DNA of 64,000 nt from Linnemannia schmuckeri (taxonomy: Eukaryota > Mortierellomycota > Mortierellomycetes > Mortierellales > Mortierellaceae): positions 124,001 to 188,000 of the forward strand of contig JANATG010000003.1 of NCBI GenBank assembly GCA_029449235.1. Reading direction: 5' to 3'. The notes below the pieces were generated by a model. That model searched no databases and was not told the origin of the DNA. It worked only from the letters and a program-made list of their open reading frames with translations. The translations under genes and the position numbers were made by a program. Below are positions 1-10,908 of the stretch, piece after piece (position 1 is the stretch's first letter; each line of letters opens with the position of its first letter).

Positions 1-43
1 CCTTCTTGAAGCGGAACTCCTGCAAGCGTTGCATCGCACTCAT
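1..43 (-). CDS. 5' end of an unidentified minus-strand gene (partial)
   Basis: Reading minus from 43, an ATG opens a frame (MSAMQRLQEFRFKK) that runs off the window edge. A second in-frame ATG lies at 34. The basic, Gln/Lys-rich start and the T-rich DNA upstream of it are compatible with a real start codon, but 14 residues are too few to identify a family. If real, it is divergent from the SCOC gene and shares the 44-612 spacer with it as a promoter region. A chance ORF cannot be excluded. Confidence 0.35.
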   Translation of the reverse strand, partial: MSAMQRLQEFRFKK

Positions 44-612
44 CTCTATTATTTCTTTTTTTTTCTTGGTATAGGTGTATGTGAGAATCCAGTATGAGTA
101 GAATGGGGACGGAGGTTTAGTATGGATGTTTGTGTGTTTGTGTGATGTTAACATTGCTTGTTGTCATTGTTTATGATTGTTTCACCAATACGCGCCACTA
201 AACAAGGTGATGCTGCGAATCCGTTTCGAGTGTCGTAGTTGGTGTAAGTTGTACCTGTTTTGCTGTGTAGGTGCGAATGTATACAATAAAGAAAGAGGAT
301 GACTCGAAGAAGGAGGGAGAAGGGTGGAAGGGGAAACGATGACGAGTGAAGAGGAGAAGAGAAGACAGAAAAGGAACAAAAACAACGTATTGTTTGTTGC
401 CGTTGTTGTTGTTTTTTTTTGTGTGGACTTTGATTTTTCTTTGTCGGACACAAAAAAAAAAAAGGTGGCCAAGGGTTGGAGGGTGTGGCTGAGCACCGTC
501 ATATCTCGTTCGTTTCTTTGACTCTCGTCTGCCACGCTTTCCTCTCTCTCTCTCTCTCGCTTGCTCACTCATTTCCTCAACACTCAAACGTACATACACA
601 AGAACTCACACA
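44..612. other. Divergent intergenic spacer
   Basis: No gene is seen here. Open frames on both strands are simple-sequence (Ser/Pro/Arg/Glu-rich). The stretch has short T and A runs (for example near 411-419 and 451-463) and a CT run just before the SCOC start. It probably holds the promoters and 5' untranslated regions of the two flanking genes. Confidence 0.5.
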
Positions 613-784
613 ATGGACGAAACAGCAACCATGAACCACCTCGCATCAACCTCATTCCCCATGGTCCACGGAAAAGACGAAAGCGAGGACCTTGCAACGT
701 AATATAACATAGCTCTACCAGCTACATTCACAACTCCCTTTTACGAATGCAAGCCAAACTCATCATCTTTCTCTTTCTCTCTTT

Positions 785-874
<90 letters not shown>

Positions 875-1173
875 TCTCTTCGCTCCTTTCTCACTTACTC
901 GTTTCTGTTTCCTACAGCAAGATTCTTGAGCTTCAAGAAGGTCTTCGAGGTACTTCAAACAACAACTATACACTTTTTATTTGTATCTCGCGCAAACAAG
1001 GTATCTCTTACTCACATCAATCTTTCTCGCAATCAATGATAGATTTTATGAAGCGCGTAGCGACAGTGCACGAGGAACACGACAAGAAGCGGGACGAGAA
1101 CGCGATGCTCCAACAGTACATCGCCAACCTCATGAACTCGAACGCCGTCCGCGGAGATGCTGGCGCCAAATAG
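613..1173 (+). CDS. SCOC: SCOC-like short coiled-coil protein
   Basis: Three exons fit at 613-698, 918-949 and 1043-1173, giving 82 aa. All junctions have GT/AG ends and keep phase (AC|C Thr, then G|AT Asp). The C-terminal half is one continuous amphipathic helix: KILELQEGLRDFMKRV, then a Lys/Asp/Glu-rich heptad stretch, then LQQYIANLMNS. This matches the SCOC domain, whose animal members end in a closely similar QYIENLM segment; the length also equals the short animal isoform. In animals SCOC binds Arl1/Arl3 GTPases at the Golgi and works with FEZ1 and UVRAG in starvation-induced autophagy; a Golgi/trafficking role here is inferred from family. The first intron holds a long CT microsatellite. 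Family assignment is fairly sure although the protein is short. Confidence 0.75.
789..871. repeat. (CT)n microsatellite in SCOC intron 1
   Basis: An almost perfect run of about 41 CT units lies in the intron between the first two SCOC exons. It ends 46 bases before the acceptor, so it forms a very long polypyrimidine tract upstream of the splice site. Confidence 0.95.
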
Positions 1174-1788
1174 AGAACAGGAGGCAACCATGGATTGGAT
1201 ACATCCTGCTAATTGCCTGAACATGTGTCGCATGCACTTCACACTTTTATTGCGACCCAAATGATACCCTACCTCTTATATGGCCTAGAAAGACACAAAG
1301 AGAACCTTCGCTTTTTTTTTTTCTTTTTTTTTTCTTTTTTTTTCTTTGGGAGACAACATTTACTCAGAACGGCAGCAAGCCTGGCGCAATTGCTCATGAC
1401 AATGTGATACTTGAAGGAACACTGCAAAAGCTGTGGACCTATCGTGTCAATTGAGCCGCAAGCAGAAGTAGCTATTTTTCAGAAGCACATAGAATAGAAA
1501 AGCCTCACGAAGGATCAAGCAAAAAGTGCCAGCGCCAACTGCTTTTTTCCTTATCGAATACACACCTTCCTAAACTCAAAAAGAATGCCATTGAAATTAT
1601 CCCCTGTGCGAAATGGCAAATGAGAAAATGAGTGAAAGCTAAGCCACATGCTCCTTTCCAACGGATCCGATCCCGTCTTTCTCGTGAATCATCAGCCCTG
1701 CCCATTCCATCACATACCCCTTCCAACTTTCACGCCCTTCCTCTCTCCCTCCTCTCTCCCTCCCCACTCTTCTTCTTCAACCTTTATA
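1174..1788. other. Intergenic spacer
   Basis: No gene is recognised. Contents are a T-rich tract at about 1312-1347 (T runs broken by C) downstream of SCOC and a C/T-rich leader (1700-1788) directly before the next start codon. Short open frames here do not look coding. Confidence 0.5.
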
Positions 1789-3033
1789 ATGCAAGCCGCC
1801 GCCGCCAACACCTTGCGCATCGCCTCGCGTCGCCACTTCTCCAGCTCTGCCATGACGCGAGCCGAGCAGCAGCCCACTCCCGTCGTCGTCAACTACAAGC
1901 GCCCTGTCGGTGGATTCCGTGGAGGGTAAGCAATCATCTCACACTTATACTTCAGCAACAACTTACTTTAACATTCCCGAACACTTTTTCTTAGCAAGGA
2001 CTTGAACAGGGGCTGGGGAATCGCAAACAGGACCTATTCGAGCTTTAGGAGATTCACGATTCGGATTTCAGGAACGAAGAAAAAGAGTTGATTTATGTCT
2101 TGATTCTCAAACGGATCTGTCTGGACGTGCCGCCGGGACCGTTTTAGGAACAGGAGGGAAGACAGAGGAAATATATTCTGCATTTGGACACATCAAGGTC
2201 AAAGAGTGCGGTGTCCCTCGCAAGCTTGCTGGGGCATTTTCAACGGACACCACTTTTTTCTTCGTCGCGGACCTACAACAACTGGACTTCTGATATCTCT
2301 CTGGTAGAGGGACAAGAAGCGAACAATTGATTGAACAATCTATTCATTAATGTCAGGACAAAGGGCTGAAGATCATACATAAGATACCCTCAGGCGTAGC
2401 AGGCATCAACTGAGATCACAGCAAACCTTACTCTATCAGGACGAAGGAGAGTGCACTCGTGTTTCACTCAGTTGCTACAGGATGTTACAGCGACCGAATG
2501 TCTAACGGCTCTACCTATATGCACGTCTCTCTTTGACGCGACATAGTATTCTCGGATTCTTGATTGGCGCTACTGCTGCCGGTGGTGCTGGTTACTACTA
2601 CCTCTTGGAGGAATACCAGACTGCCTCCAACTTGTTGTTGAGCAGCGTCGAGGACCTGCAGGCCTCCACCAACAAGGTACCTTTTGCGTTTTTATTCATT
2701 GCGCAGGGTCTTTCAGCCAGATAGATCGTGTTTATAAATAACAGAAAGGCGATAAAGGCCATTAGGAATGCAATTCTAACAAACGACGTCTACTCATTGT
2801 TCAACAAATCTTTCTAACAGGTCCGCGATTATGCCAAGAAGATCGAGTCGGTCGAGGCCGAGTTGAAGACCTTGAAGAGTAAGACTGCGACCGTAGAACA
2901 GTTGAACGAGCTCAAGTCGGAGGTCAAGAAGGTGTACGATGGCTTGAACATTGAGCACCTCGAGCTCAAGTCCCACGTCTGGGGCCTCGAGATGGATCTC
3001 CAGAAGGTCCAGCAGCAGTCCAAGGGTGTTTAA
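1789..3033 (+). CDS. Conserved fungal mitochondrial membrane/coiled-coil protein
   Basis: Three exons at 1789-1925, 2547-2676 and 2821-3033 give 159 aa. Exon 1 encodes an Arg/Ser/Ala-rich leader without acidic residues (RIASRRHFSSSAM), typical of a mitochondrial presequence, ending in a PVGGFRGG segment. Exon 2 continues in phase as GILGFLIGATAAGGAGYYY, a Gly-rich membrane span, followed by LLEEYQTASNLL. Exon 3 is a coiled coil with Lys/Glu heptads, closing with HVWGLEMDLQKVQQQ. I know similar proteins (FRGG plus a Gly-rich span plus a coiled coil) from other fungi as uncharacterised mitochondrial proteins, but cannot name the family. Likely site is the inner membrane with the coiled coil on one side. 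The first intron (1926-2546) is unusually long; see findings. Confidence 0.7.
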
Positions 3034-3440
3034 ACTCCAGGATCATACGCTCACCTCTACTATATCTACGCCAACACCATCCACCACCATCGCACCTATC
3101 ATCAACCACTTTACATAAAAAAGGGGAGGAATTGCACCTTCTATTCTGAACATTCACTCTTTCTTAATCGCCTGCTGTCGCGTTGTTCTTTTTGTGTAGT
3201 TCTTTACTGCAGACATATGTTTGTTGGCTGCCTATCTATCTATCTGTTGGTAATGCATCCCACCAACACCTCTGTGCACAGAAGGTTAAGGGGTGCATTG
3301 ACTTGACAGAAGAAAAGAGAAAGAAAAGAGACAGCAAAGAACAACCTTGAGGAAAGAAAGGGAGCGCTGCTCTACTTCCTTTCTTCCTGTTTCTTCTCTC
3401 TTTTCTACTCTGAAAACACGCACACAAACACATTCTACTC
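3034..3440. other. Intergenic spacer
   Basis: This is 3' flank of the mitochondrial protein gene and promoter/leader of the Nudix gene. It is pyrimidine-rich near the following start. No gene or RNA gene seen. Confidence 0.5.
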
Positions 3441-4612
3441 ATGACGACTTCTTCTCAAGGACACCGGGACCAGGAGAGATCACCACCTCAAGTCAGCAAT
3501 GGCAATGAGTCTCCCACGACGATAACGACAACGACTGATCCCAGAGATTCCGCATTTGACCTCTCCTTCCTCCCCATCCGGAAAATATTTACTCTAATCT
3601 TTATCCACGACCTCCAACATAACCAGGTACCTAGCAGTTCAGTCCAACAACAAACAAACAAGTAGCCAAACATACAACCCAAGCACGAAACACAATTTAC
3701 ATCTAATTACTCAACCTGACGCTCACTCCTCGTCTTGTTTACCACCAGCTCCTCCTCGGGAAAAAACAACGGGGTCCGTTATTGGGGCAATGGAACGGAT
3801 TTGGTGGCAAAGTCGAGAAGGGTCTTGAATCGATCGCAGAATCGGCAGCACGTGAACTTCAGGAGGAGGCGTTTTTGAAGGCGCCTCTTTTTGCAATTGG
3901 GTCCATTCAGTGGGTTGTTGAGTCTTCTCCTGAAAGTCTTGTCAAGGATCCAGCTTATCGGGATGTCATGATCGTCTACAAGGCCCATTCTTTACAGTTC
4001 TCTTCCTCTGATCCTACATTCGCGCCTACTTCTGATCCTGCGAAGCAACAACAACAACAAAATCAACTACCACCAAAGAATCACACCTCCCAGAAGATAA
4101 CAGAGTTCCAGGCAAGCGACGAGATGGCGCCAGGATGGTGGGACATTGCCGGGCTCCCCTGGGAGGACATGCGGATCAACCACAAGGTCTGGTATCCGTT
4201 CATGTTGGCCGATCGACCCTTTCGCGGTGTTTACTGGTACGAGACATGGACGAGTGTTGAAGAGGGTGCGCTGAATGCGCAGCGGGAGACTGTCAAGGAG
4301 ATTTGGGTTGAGGATCTTGCTAGGCGGTGTGTTCAGTTTGGCGATCGGTCTCTTTTTGTTGCTGGTTCTCGGAGGAGTAATGATGGAGGGGAAGGAGAAG
4401 GAGAGAGATTGGAGACGTATGCGCGGCAGTTGGGTTTGGAGAGTGCATGTTACTTGACAGAGGGTCATGTTGAGGGAAGGGAGAAGAAGAAGGAGGAGAA
4501 GGAGTCGTCGGGTTGGCCGGAACCAAAAGTCAATCGGGCACTGGACAATGTCTGGCTCCAGAATGATATTGCCCAAGCAGAACAGACTTGGCTGAATACT
4601 CGCTTTCCTTGA
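3441..4612 (+). CDS. NUDT1: MTH1/NUDT1-like Nudix hydrolase with altered motifs
   Basis: Exons 3441-3626 and 3749-4612 join in phase 0 to 349 aa, against 156 in human MTH1. After a disordered 48-residue leader, residues 49-105 align with the MTH1 N-terminus (FTLIFIHDLQ, then LLLGKKQRGPLLGQWNGFGG). The second conserved block, SDEMAPGWWDIAGLPWEDM followed by VWYPFML, matches the MTH1 core. The Nudix helix keeps E89, R97, E98, E101 and E102, so metal binding looks intact. Oddities: one extra residue between Gly82 and Glu89, Phe104 in place of the Nudix glycine, and loss of the two aspartates that read 8-oxopurines in human MTH1 (N and H here). A Gln-rich insert and a C-terminal extension of about 100 residues add length. 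Expected role: removal of oxidised or other damaged nucleotides; exact substrate uncertain. Confidence 0.8.
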
Positions 4613-4879
4613 TATCCTTATGATCTACCATTAAACAAGTAGCCATTGAAGCAAAAGCAAGGAGTATATGAAACAACATGTGGTATGTGTTTTATTTTGT
4701 AGTATGTAATGGATGCATGGACATGTTTCGTTTTTCTATGCTACATGTAAAAGGGATTTTTTAAATTTTTTTTTATGATGTGGGAAATGCCCATAGGGTA
4801 AAATGGTACAAGAAGGAGGAGGGAGTGAACACTGAACACTCGCCTCTTTAGAAAAAAAATACAATGGGGAAGGAGTGAT

Positions 4880-6079
4880 TTACTTTCCACCGCCGTTGAA
4901 GACCAAGAGGTTGGCCTCACCACGGAGACGGCCCTTGACGGCATTCTTGGTGGCAGTCGCCTGGAGGGTGTTGTAGACCTGGGCAGCGCCGTTGGCCTTA
5001 CCGGCACCGATGTACAAGGCAGCAACACCGGCAACGTGGGGAGTGGCCATCGAGGTACCAGAGATGGTGTTGCGGGCAGTCTTGGAACCGATCCAGGCAG
5101 AGGTGATCTGGACACCGGGACCAAAGATCTTGACGCACTTGCCGTAGGACGAGAAGGAAGCAATGTTGTCGTTGAAATCCGAGGCACCGACAGTCAAAGC
5201 CTGGGGAGCACCCGAGGGGGAACCAGAGCAGGCGTTGACGTTCTCGTCGTTACCGGCAGCGACAATGACGGGGATGTTGGCGCGGTAGAGGCGGGCAACG
5301 GCATCGTTCAAGGCGCGGGAGGCACCACCACCAAGAGACATATTGACGACGGCCTTCTTGCCCTTGTTGACGCTGGCGATCCAGTCAAGAGCAGCAACAA
5401 TGCCCGAGGTGGAACCAGAGCCCTGACGGTTGAGGACCTTGACACCGACCAAGTTGACCTTCTTGGCAACACCATAGGCGTTTCCACCGATGGTGCCGGC
5501 GACGTGAGTACCGTGACCGTTCTCGTCGGTGTTGGGCGAACCCTGGATGAAGTTGTTGCCCATCCTGGCACGGCCACCAAAGTCGACATGGGCGGTGTTG
5601 ATACCGGTGTCAACAACATAGGCGGTCACGCCAGCTCCAGCAGAGTTGGCATACTTGTACGAAGTACCCTGGGTGACGCGGCCGCGCTGGGAGACACGGG
5701 GGAGACCCCAGGAGGGAGGCGACTGCTGGGTGCCGACGATCGAGACAATCGAGTCCTGCTCGATGTAATCGACCTCGTCGAGCTTGAGGAGCTCGTCAAG
5801 AGTAGCACGGTCACCCTCGACGGTGAAACCGGGGATGGACTTGAAGCGGTGGTTGATCTTAGGGGCCTTGCCACCACGGTTGCGGCCGTTCTGGATGCGG
5901 TGGGAGAGCTGGTTGAATTTGGGCTCGAAAGAGTTGACGGCGTTGGAGTCCTTGAGGACGACGATGTACTTCTCGGGGATCGAGTTGGCCTTGTTGTGGC
6001 TGTTGGAGATGAAGGTGCCGGCGTCGGCGGTGGAGCCGAAGGCCAAGACGGCGACAACGAGGAGGGAAAGGTACTTCAT
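4880..6079 (-). CDS. Secreted subtilisin-like serine protease (proteinase K type, S8A)
   Basis: A single exon codes 399 aa. Residues 1-20 are a signal peptide (MKYLSLLVVAVLAFGSTADA). An inhibitor I9 propeptide follows at about 36-115 (KYIVVLKD, IPGFTVEG, YIEQD). The peptidase domain carries the complete triad: Asp157 in VVDTGIN, His189 in NGHGTHVAGTIGG and Ser343 in SGTSMATPHVAG, with oxyanion Asn277 in VAAGND. The start at 6079 was chosen because it begins the signal peptide; 44 more upstream codons are open but low in complexity. Codon use is strongly biased to C-ending codons, suggesting high expression. Likely an extracellular endopeptidase for protein nutrition or host/prey degradation. 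It is convergent with the Nudix gene, 267 bases apart. Family call is certain; biological role is inferred. Confidence 0.96.
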   Translation of the reverse strand: MKYLSLLVVAVLAFGSTADAGTFISNSHNKANSIPEKYIVVLKDSNAVNSFEPKFNQLSHRIQNGRNRGGKAPKINHRFKSIPGFTVEGDRATLDELLKLDEVDYIEQDSIVSIVGTQQSPPSWGLPRVSQRGRVTQGTSYKYANSAGAGVTAYVVDTGINTAHVDFGGRARMGNNFIQGSPNTDENGHGTHVAGTIGGNAYGVAKKVNLVGVKVLNRQGSGSTSGIVAALDWIASVNKGKKAVVNMSLGGGASRALNDAVARLYRANIPVIVAAGNDENVNACSGSPSGAPQALTVGASDFNDNIASFSSYGKCVKIFGPGVQITSAWIGSKTARNTISGTSMATPHVAGVAALYIGAGKANGAAQVYNTLQATATKNAVKGRLRGEANLLVFNGGGK

Positions 6080-6270
6080 TTTTGTTGCTTTAAGGTTGTT
6101 GGAATGGGAGGGAAGGAAGGCTTCAAAGGAGAAGAGTTGGATGTGTTGCTGTGGCTGTGTAAGTGTCGATGGGTTGCTGTAAAAGCTGGAAGTGGGAGTT
6201 GAAGGTTGCAAGTGAGGAGAGAGGCGAAGAAGGGTCTGAGGAAACTAAAACAACCGGTGGGAATCCCGCC

Positions 6271-6278
6271 CTTTTATA
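6271..6278 (-). promoter_or_regulatory. Probable TATA box of the subtilisin gene
   Basis: On the minus strand the sequence reads TATAAAAG, about 190 bases upstream of the start codon at 6079. The intervening leader is purine-poor on the coding strand, as for other genes here. Identified by motif and position only. Confidence 0.5.
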
Positions 6279-9200
6279 CGAAAAGACAAATAAAAGGAAA
6301 GTAAAGAAACAAAAAAGAGTTTGTATATGAGCTTGGTTCGACAGATGGGTCAGATTGCCTCGCTTATTTTTTTTTTTTTTTTTGTCTGAGCAAAAAAAAG
6401 AAAAAGAACGAGAGACACGGCGACAGTACCTGGAATAGATCTACTATTGTCCATATGTATCCTCTTTTACAATGCTGTTGTTACCTTGAACAAATAAAAC
6501 AGGGGTTGATGATCATGGATACCCGTTTGAAGAGGGAAGGTGGGGGAAGAAGAGTCCTTCCTCTTCTCCCTATCTATCCCTCTATTCCTCGTATTTTCAT
6601 CCAATGCATTCTTATTGACAACATACATGTCATACTCGCTCTCCTCGATCTCTCACTTCTCGCTTATTTACTTACAACATTATACATATCCTTGCCTTGC
6701 CTTGCCTTGTATTATAATTGCATTGCTGCGATTTTACTTATTTCATCTTATTCATCCCTCCTGTTTGTGAAAAAGAAATATTTTTATTATTTATTCCTTT
6801 CCTTGCTTTCCAAGAATCAACAACGGTTGGACCGAGCAAGAGCAAGAGTGAATGGTCCAGTCCCTGTCTGTCCCTGGTAAAAAATTCTAATAATTGAGAC
6901 ATGTGGGCAGCCAATCATGCAGCCAGGAAAAGGTGAAGCTTAGCGCTTGCCTTGAACAATGAATGACCACTTACTCTTGTTTTCTGTGTTCGGTTGACAC
7001 CAAGAAAAAAATAAACAAATCGACCCTGCCTGAACTAAACCCTTCTCCCCCACGCACATCGTGTTCTTCTTTTTTTGCAAAGGCAAAGCGAGGGCTCATT
7101 CTTGTCTCGCTTGTTTGTAGGACGCAAGTCGAAAATGTAAGTAGGAAGTGAGAGCGATTGACACTCTTTTTCTGCTCTCGATATACCTTATGTTGTGTGT
7201 AAGAGAAAAATAACAAAAAAGAGTGTGTACACATCTGGCCATAAGCAAAAAGGAAAAAGACTAATAACGAAATTTCATTTGTGAGCATAAATTAATTTTC
7301 TGTTCGATCTCCCTGTTGCCTCTTCTTTTCCACCCCTACTCTCTTCTCTCTCTCTCGTTCGCTGTGTCCCAGTAGTCCAGACACACAGATTCGCATGACC
7401 TGGATATCCACACAGTCACTTAACCACAAACAATAATTCTTCTTTACATACACAAGATTCTCACCCGCCGTGGGGAAAACCACACATCGTCCATTGCCAC
7501 AAATAAAGAGTACCTGCCTGGCACCCACACAACCATAAACAAATAATCGTTTTACTCCTGAACGCTCGCGTACTTGCTCGGCATACGATCACAAAAAGAG
7601 ATACATTTCTTAATATTCCTTATATTTCGCCAATAAACCGTTAGTCTACAAAAAAAACAACAGTGCGGCCCCTGCTCCAAAGGGAGAGGGAGAACGATCA
7701 TGTCATCCGGTCCGCAAGCAGGAAAGCAGGAAAGCACCTGTACCATTTGCACATACCTGTGCACAGCCTAACAGCTTACAGGGTTATTACAAGAAGCTTC
7801 TCCTACTGCTTTTGAGGAGGAAATGGATTTGGCCGTTCGCACAAAGAAGCAATTTCGTTCAATTAGCATTTTTATACAATCGCAACTCTCTCTCGACAGA
7901 GAAGGAAGAACTAATAACCATACGGCACTAACCGATTGACGAATACATGTTGCTTTCTAGGTTGCCCAATTCCAATCCATCCCTTTTCCTCGTTTACCCA
8001 TTCGTACTTTCCGCCATTCCTCCACTCACCACCATTGTCGCCTCTCTCCCTCCCTTCATTTTCCATCAATGGTAGTTCCCACCTGTTAAAGAAAACGAGT
8101 GTATCCAACACGGCCTCATTCCCCTCATCTCTCTCCCTCCTTTCCGCGTCTCGACACATTCATTTTTCTGTAAGTCCTACACTGACACATTCTCATACAC
8201 TAACGTTACATTGCTCCCAAGTTCTCCCCCTTTATTTCTCTAATTGACGATTGAACAGGCTCAAACGGCCTCTCGTTTTTCTTATATTTGCAAATGTACA
8301 TCCTCCTCTCGCCGTGAATGTCCTATGCATCGTAAGATGAGAAGACGAGAGCGAAGGTGCTCAGATATTGTTGTAAGCTTTATGAACATAAGACTACAAA
8401 CGACCTAGCCCTAACCCCAGTCAGGACCAGGGTCAGCGTCAGGCCACATCTTCGACTTCTTGAAACCATAACAGCTAAAGTTCGTTGTTTCCCATCATTC
8501 TTCCTATTCCATTTATCGTGCCTGTCGCGTTCACCACTATGAATGTGTGTGCACATCCACGTTTCACCACAAGTGCGTTTAGACGATACTGTCCGTGAGT
8601 TTGAAAAATGTTTATTAGTGTGACATTATTCCTGCAGGGTACATTACAAAACGCGAACTAACCGTCCAATATATCCCTCTCCTATCCCTCGTTTTCTCAC
8701 AAAAAGAGTACTTCGTTTGTTTTGAAACCCCGTCTGGCTACTTCTCTGATAAAATAAGTGTGCATCGGGAGGTCTTGCGCTCTCTTACACACTTTTGGGA
8801 GATCATCCCCCATCCCCACGTCCTCGATCCCATATTCATCCCCAGCCCCATCCATGTCGCCACCCGGGATTACCCTGAAAGGGGAGGTACACCAATGACC
8901 GTACTTTTTGCGCAACGCCCATCAATCTTAGTCCTATCGCTCATCTACAATCGGTACCCCCTAATTTCCCATGTACTCGTCCCTTCATTTTCCTCTATTT
9001 GGTATTTTGCTTGAAGCGCGTTTACCATTGCCCTCTAATTCTCCTCCTTTTTCATTCTCGGCAATCCCATCCGCCCCATCCCTTTATGCAGTAACGATTA
9101 CAATAATATACTCAAATCCTCGCTCTTCAAGTCCCCCTACACTAACATCCCTCTTGCAGGACCCTGACCATCGTTGTTCATACCTGTACATATTCTATGC

Positions 9201-9924
9201 CTTGTTCAGTCTACCGAAAGCATTGCCCCTAACAACTATGCAACAGAAATAAAGAGGTGTGAAAGAAATGCACGCGCGTCAACGGCTAAACTGTAGCAAC
9301 CTCTCATCATTCACTGGACCTATATCCGCGCCTATCATCTGTTGAAAATTTCATGCACAGGAAAAAAAGCAATATGTCCTACAAACATGGAGTTCCTCGC
9401 TATTGGTTCTCTTCAGACGAACACTCAATCGCTCTATGAGTTTGAACTGTCACCTTCCTTGTAGCTGTAGATGGCCTTCCCTCTCCATGAAGCGTTTTGT
9501 GTATTAACGGTGCCATGGATAAGTATTGGTGGTTAGAAGCATGATATTATTTATTTTTAAAAAAAATGGCGCACGCAGAATCAGGGAAGGCGATGAGATG
9601 TGTAGGATGGACAATCATTTCCTTTTTCTCTATGAGAGATTCACGGCCGAGTTTATTCTCATGATCATTTATGAGTTTTGCGGATTATCGGCGTGTGTTG
9701 TTTTATGTCGAAGTTAACCTCAAGAGGAATAGTTAGTCGTAGATCTATTTCTTCTTCCATCCGCATAAGCCTTCCTAGCGTGATCATTTTTGTCAGACTT
9801 GAAATCTTATTCTCTCGCTACTTCTCACACTACATAGGAGCGATTCGATTCATTTGTTTTTCAAGTTTCAACCCAGAGTCGCGTTCAACAAAAGTCCATT
9901 TCCAAGCAATATTGTTCGTTTGTT
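6279..9924. other. Gene-poor intergenic region
   Basis: About 3.6 kb in which I recognise no gene on either strand. Open frames are short and show no family motifs; composition is AT/pyrimidine-rich with T runs (for example near 6366-6383). It carries the subtilisin promoter at its left end and the inverted-repeat element at its right end. An unrecognised noncoding RNA is possible but nothing supports one directly. Confidence 0.5.
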
Positions 9925-10520
9925 TAGGCTCGACTCCTCCTCCCAGAGCAGTTGGCATGAGGCTTGCCTCAGGCCCTTCTTCTGGAAGGCAGGTGAAAAG
10001 GTACCGAGGAAGAAGACACACAAGTCAAAGCAAAAGATTCTTGCCTCTGATTGGCTAAAATAAACGCATCTGATTGGCTGTCGAGATAACATTAGTCTAG
10101 CACGCCCTTCGTCATGCAAACGAGGAAGTGCTTTTTACATGGGATTAACTCAGCCTTCTTTCAACCCCCACAATCTCTCCTAAAGTTAGAACAAAAACAC
10201 GGTTCACATTATATAGACTATGGTTGCCCGATCAATGAATGACAATGAAATACGATAAAAAATGGGTATTTTTGTTGCCAGTTGTTCACAAAAGGCGCTC
10301 TTCTGGATCTTGCTAGCGCTCTCTTTGTGTTGACGAAGTTCGTGCTAGATTAATGTAAACCCAACAACCAATCAGATACGTGCGTTTTCAGCCAATCAGT
10401 TGCAAGGATTTTTGTTTCGAACTGTGTGTCTTCTTTCTCGATACCTTTTCACCAGCCTCCCAGAAGAAGGGCCTGAGGCAAGCCTCATGCCAACTGCTCT
10501 GGGAGGTGGAGTCGAACCTA
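9925..10520. mobile_element. Non-autonomous inverted-repeat (MITE-like) DNA element
   Basis: The left arm (9925 to about 10125) and right arm (about 10322 to 10520) are inverted copies of each other. Both begin TAGGYTCGACTCC and share the segment CCCAGAGCAGTTGGCATGAG, the next 25 or so bases, and further blocks such as CTGATTGGCT and TCTAGCACG. The match is strong but not perfect and extends about 200 bases per arm, around a unique centre of roughly 195 bases. A TA is present at each outer edge, compatible with a TA target duplication as in Tc1/mariner-type elements. No transposase frame is inside, so the element would have been moved in trans. Each arm contains two ATTGG (CCAAT) motifs, which could act on neighbouring promoters. 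It lies about 390 bases upstream of the broken Zn2Cys6 gene. Confidence 0.85.
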
Positions 10521-10908
10521 TGTATTAACCACTTTGCGAGGACAAACTAGACACTTCGTTGAATGCCTCTTGCAGAATTATCTTGATTACAGCAACTCGT
10601 GTCTGGATCGTAAGAAACTGGTGGCGCTTCAGTTCATCGTGCCGCGCCTGTCTAAAAAAATAATAAGAGTTGTCAAGTCGCGCACGACATAGGTGATCAT
10701 TGGTTTGTACCTGTCTTAAAACCGCTCGCACGCAGCCATTTTACATAAAGAAACAGACAGGCGGGCTGGGCTGAAATCATGTGGTTTTATTTCAAGTCCA
10801 CTTCATACAAAGAACATGCCTTGGACTGTTATTCCTCATCTTCCTCCTCCTCCTCCTCCTCCTCCTGTCCGACCATTCATCTCTAATTAAAACAACAAAC
10901 ATAACCTC

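Noticed and set aside
5036..6202. Long plus-strand open frame opposite the subtilisin gene
   Set aside because: A mirror frame caused by strong codon bias in the real minus-strand gene; Gly/Val/Asp-rich without any motif.
10505..10520. TCGAACC at the edge of the inverted-repeat element, resembling a tRNA box B
   Set aside because: The flanking bases do not form a T-stem and no D-arm or acceptor pairing is present.
10525..10731. Minus-strand open frame ending next to the inverted-repeat element (RQARHDELKRHQFLTIQTRV)
   Set aside because: It has an intron-like upstream sequence and a helical look, but no start codon in phase after splicing and no family match; it may be a gene remnant.
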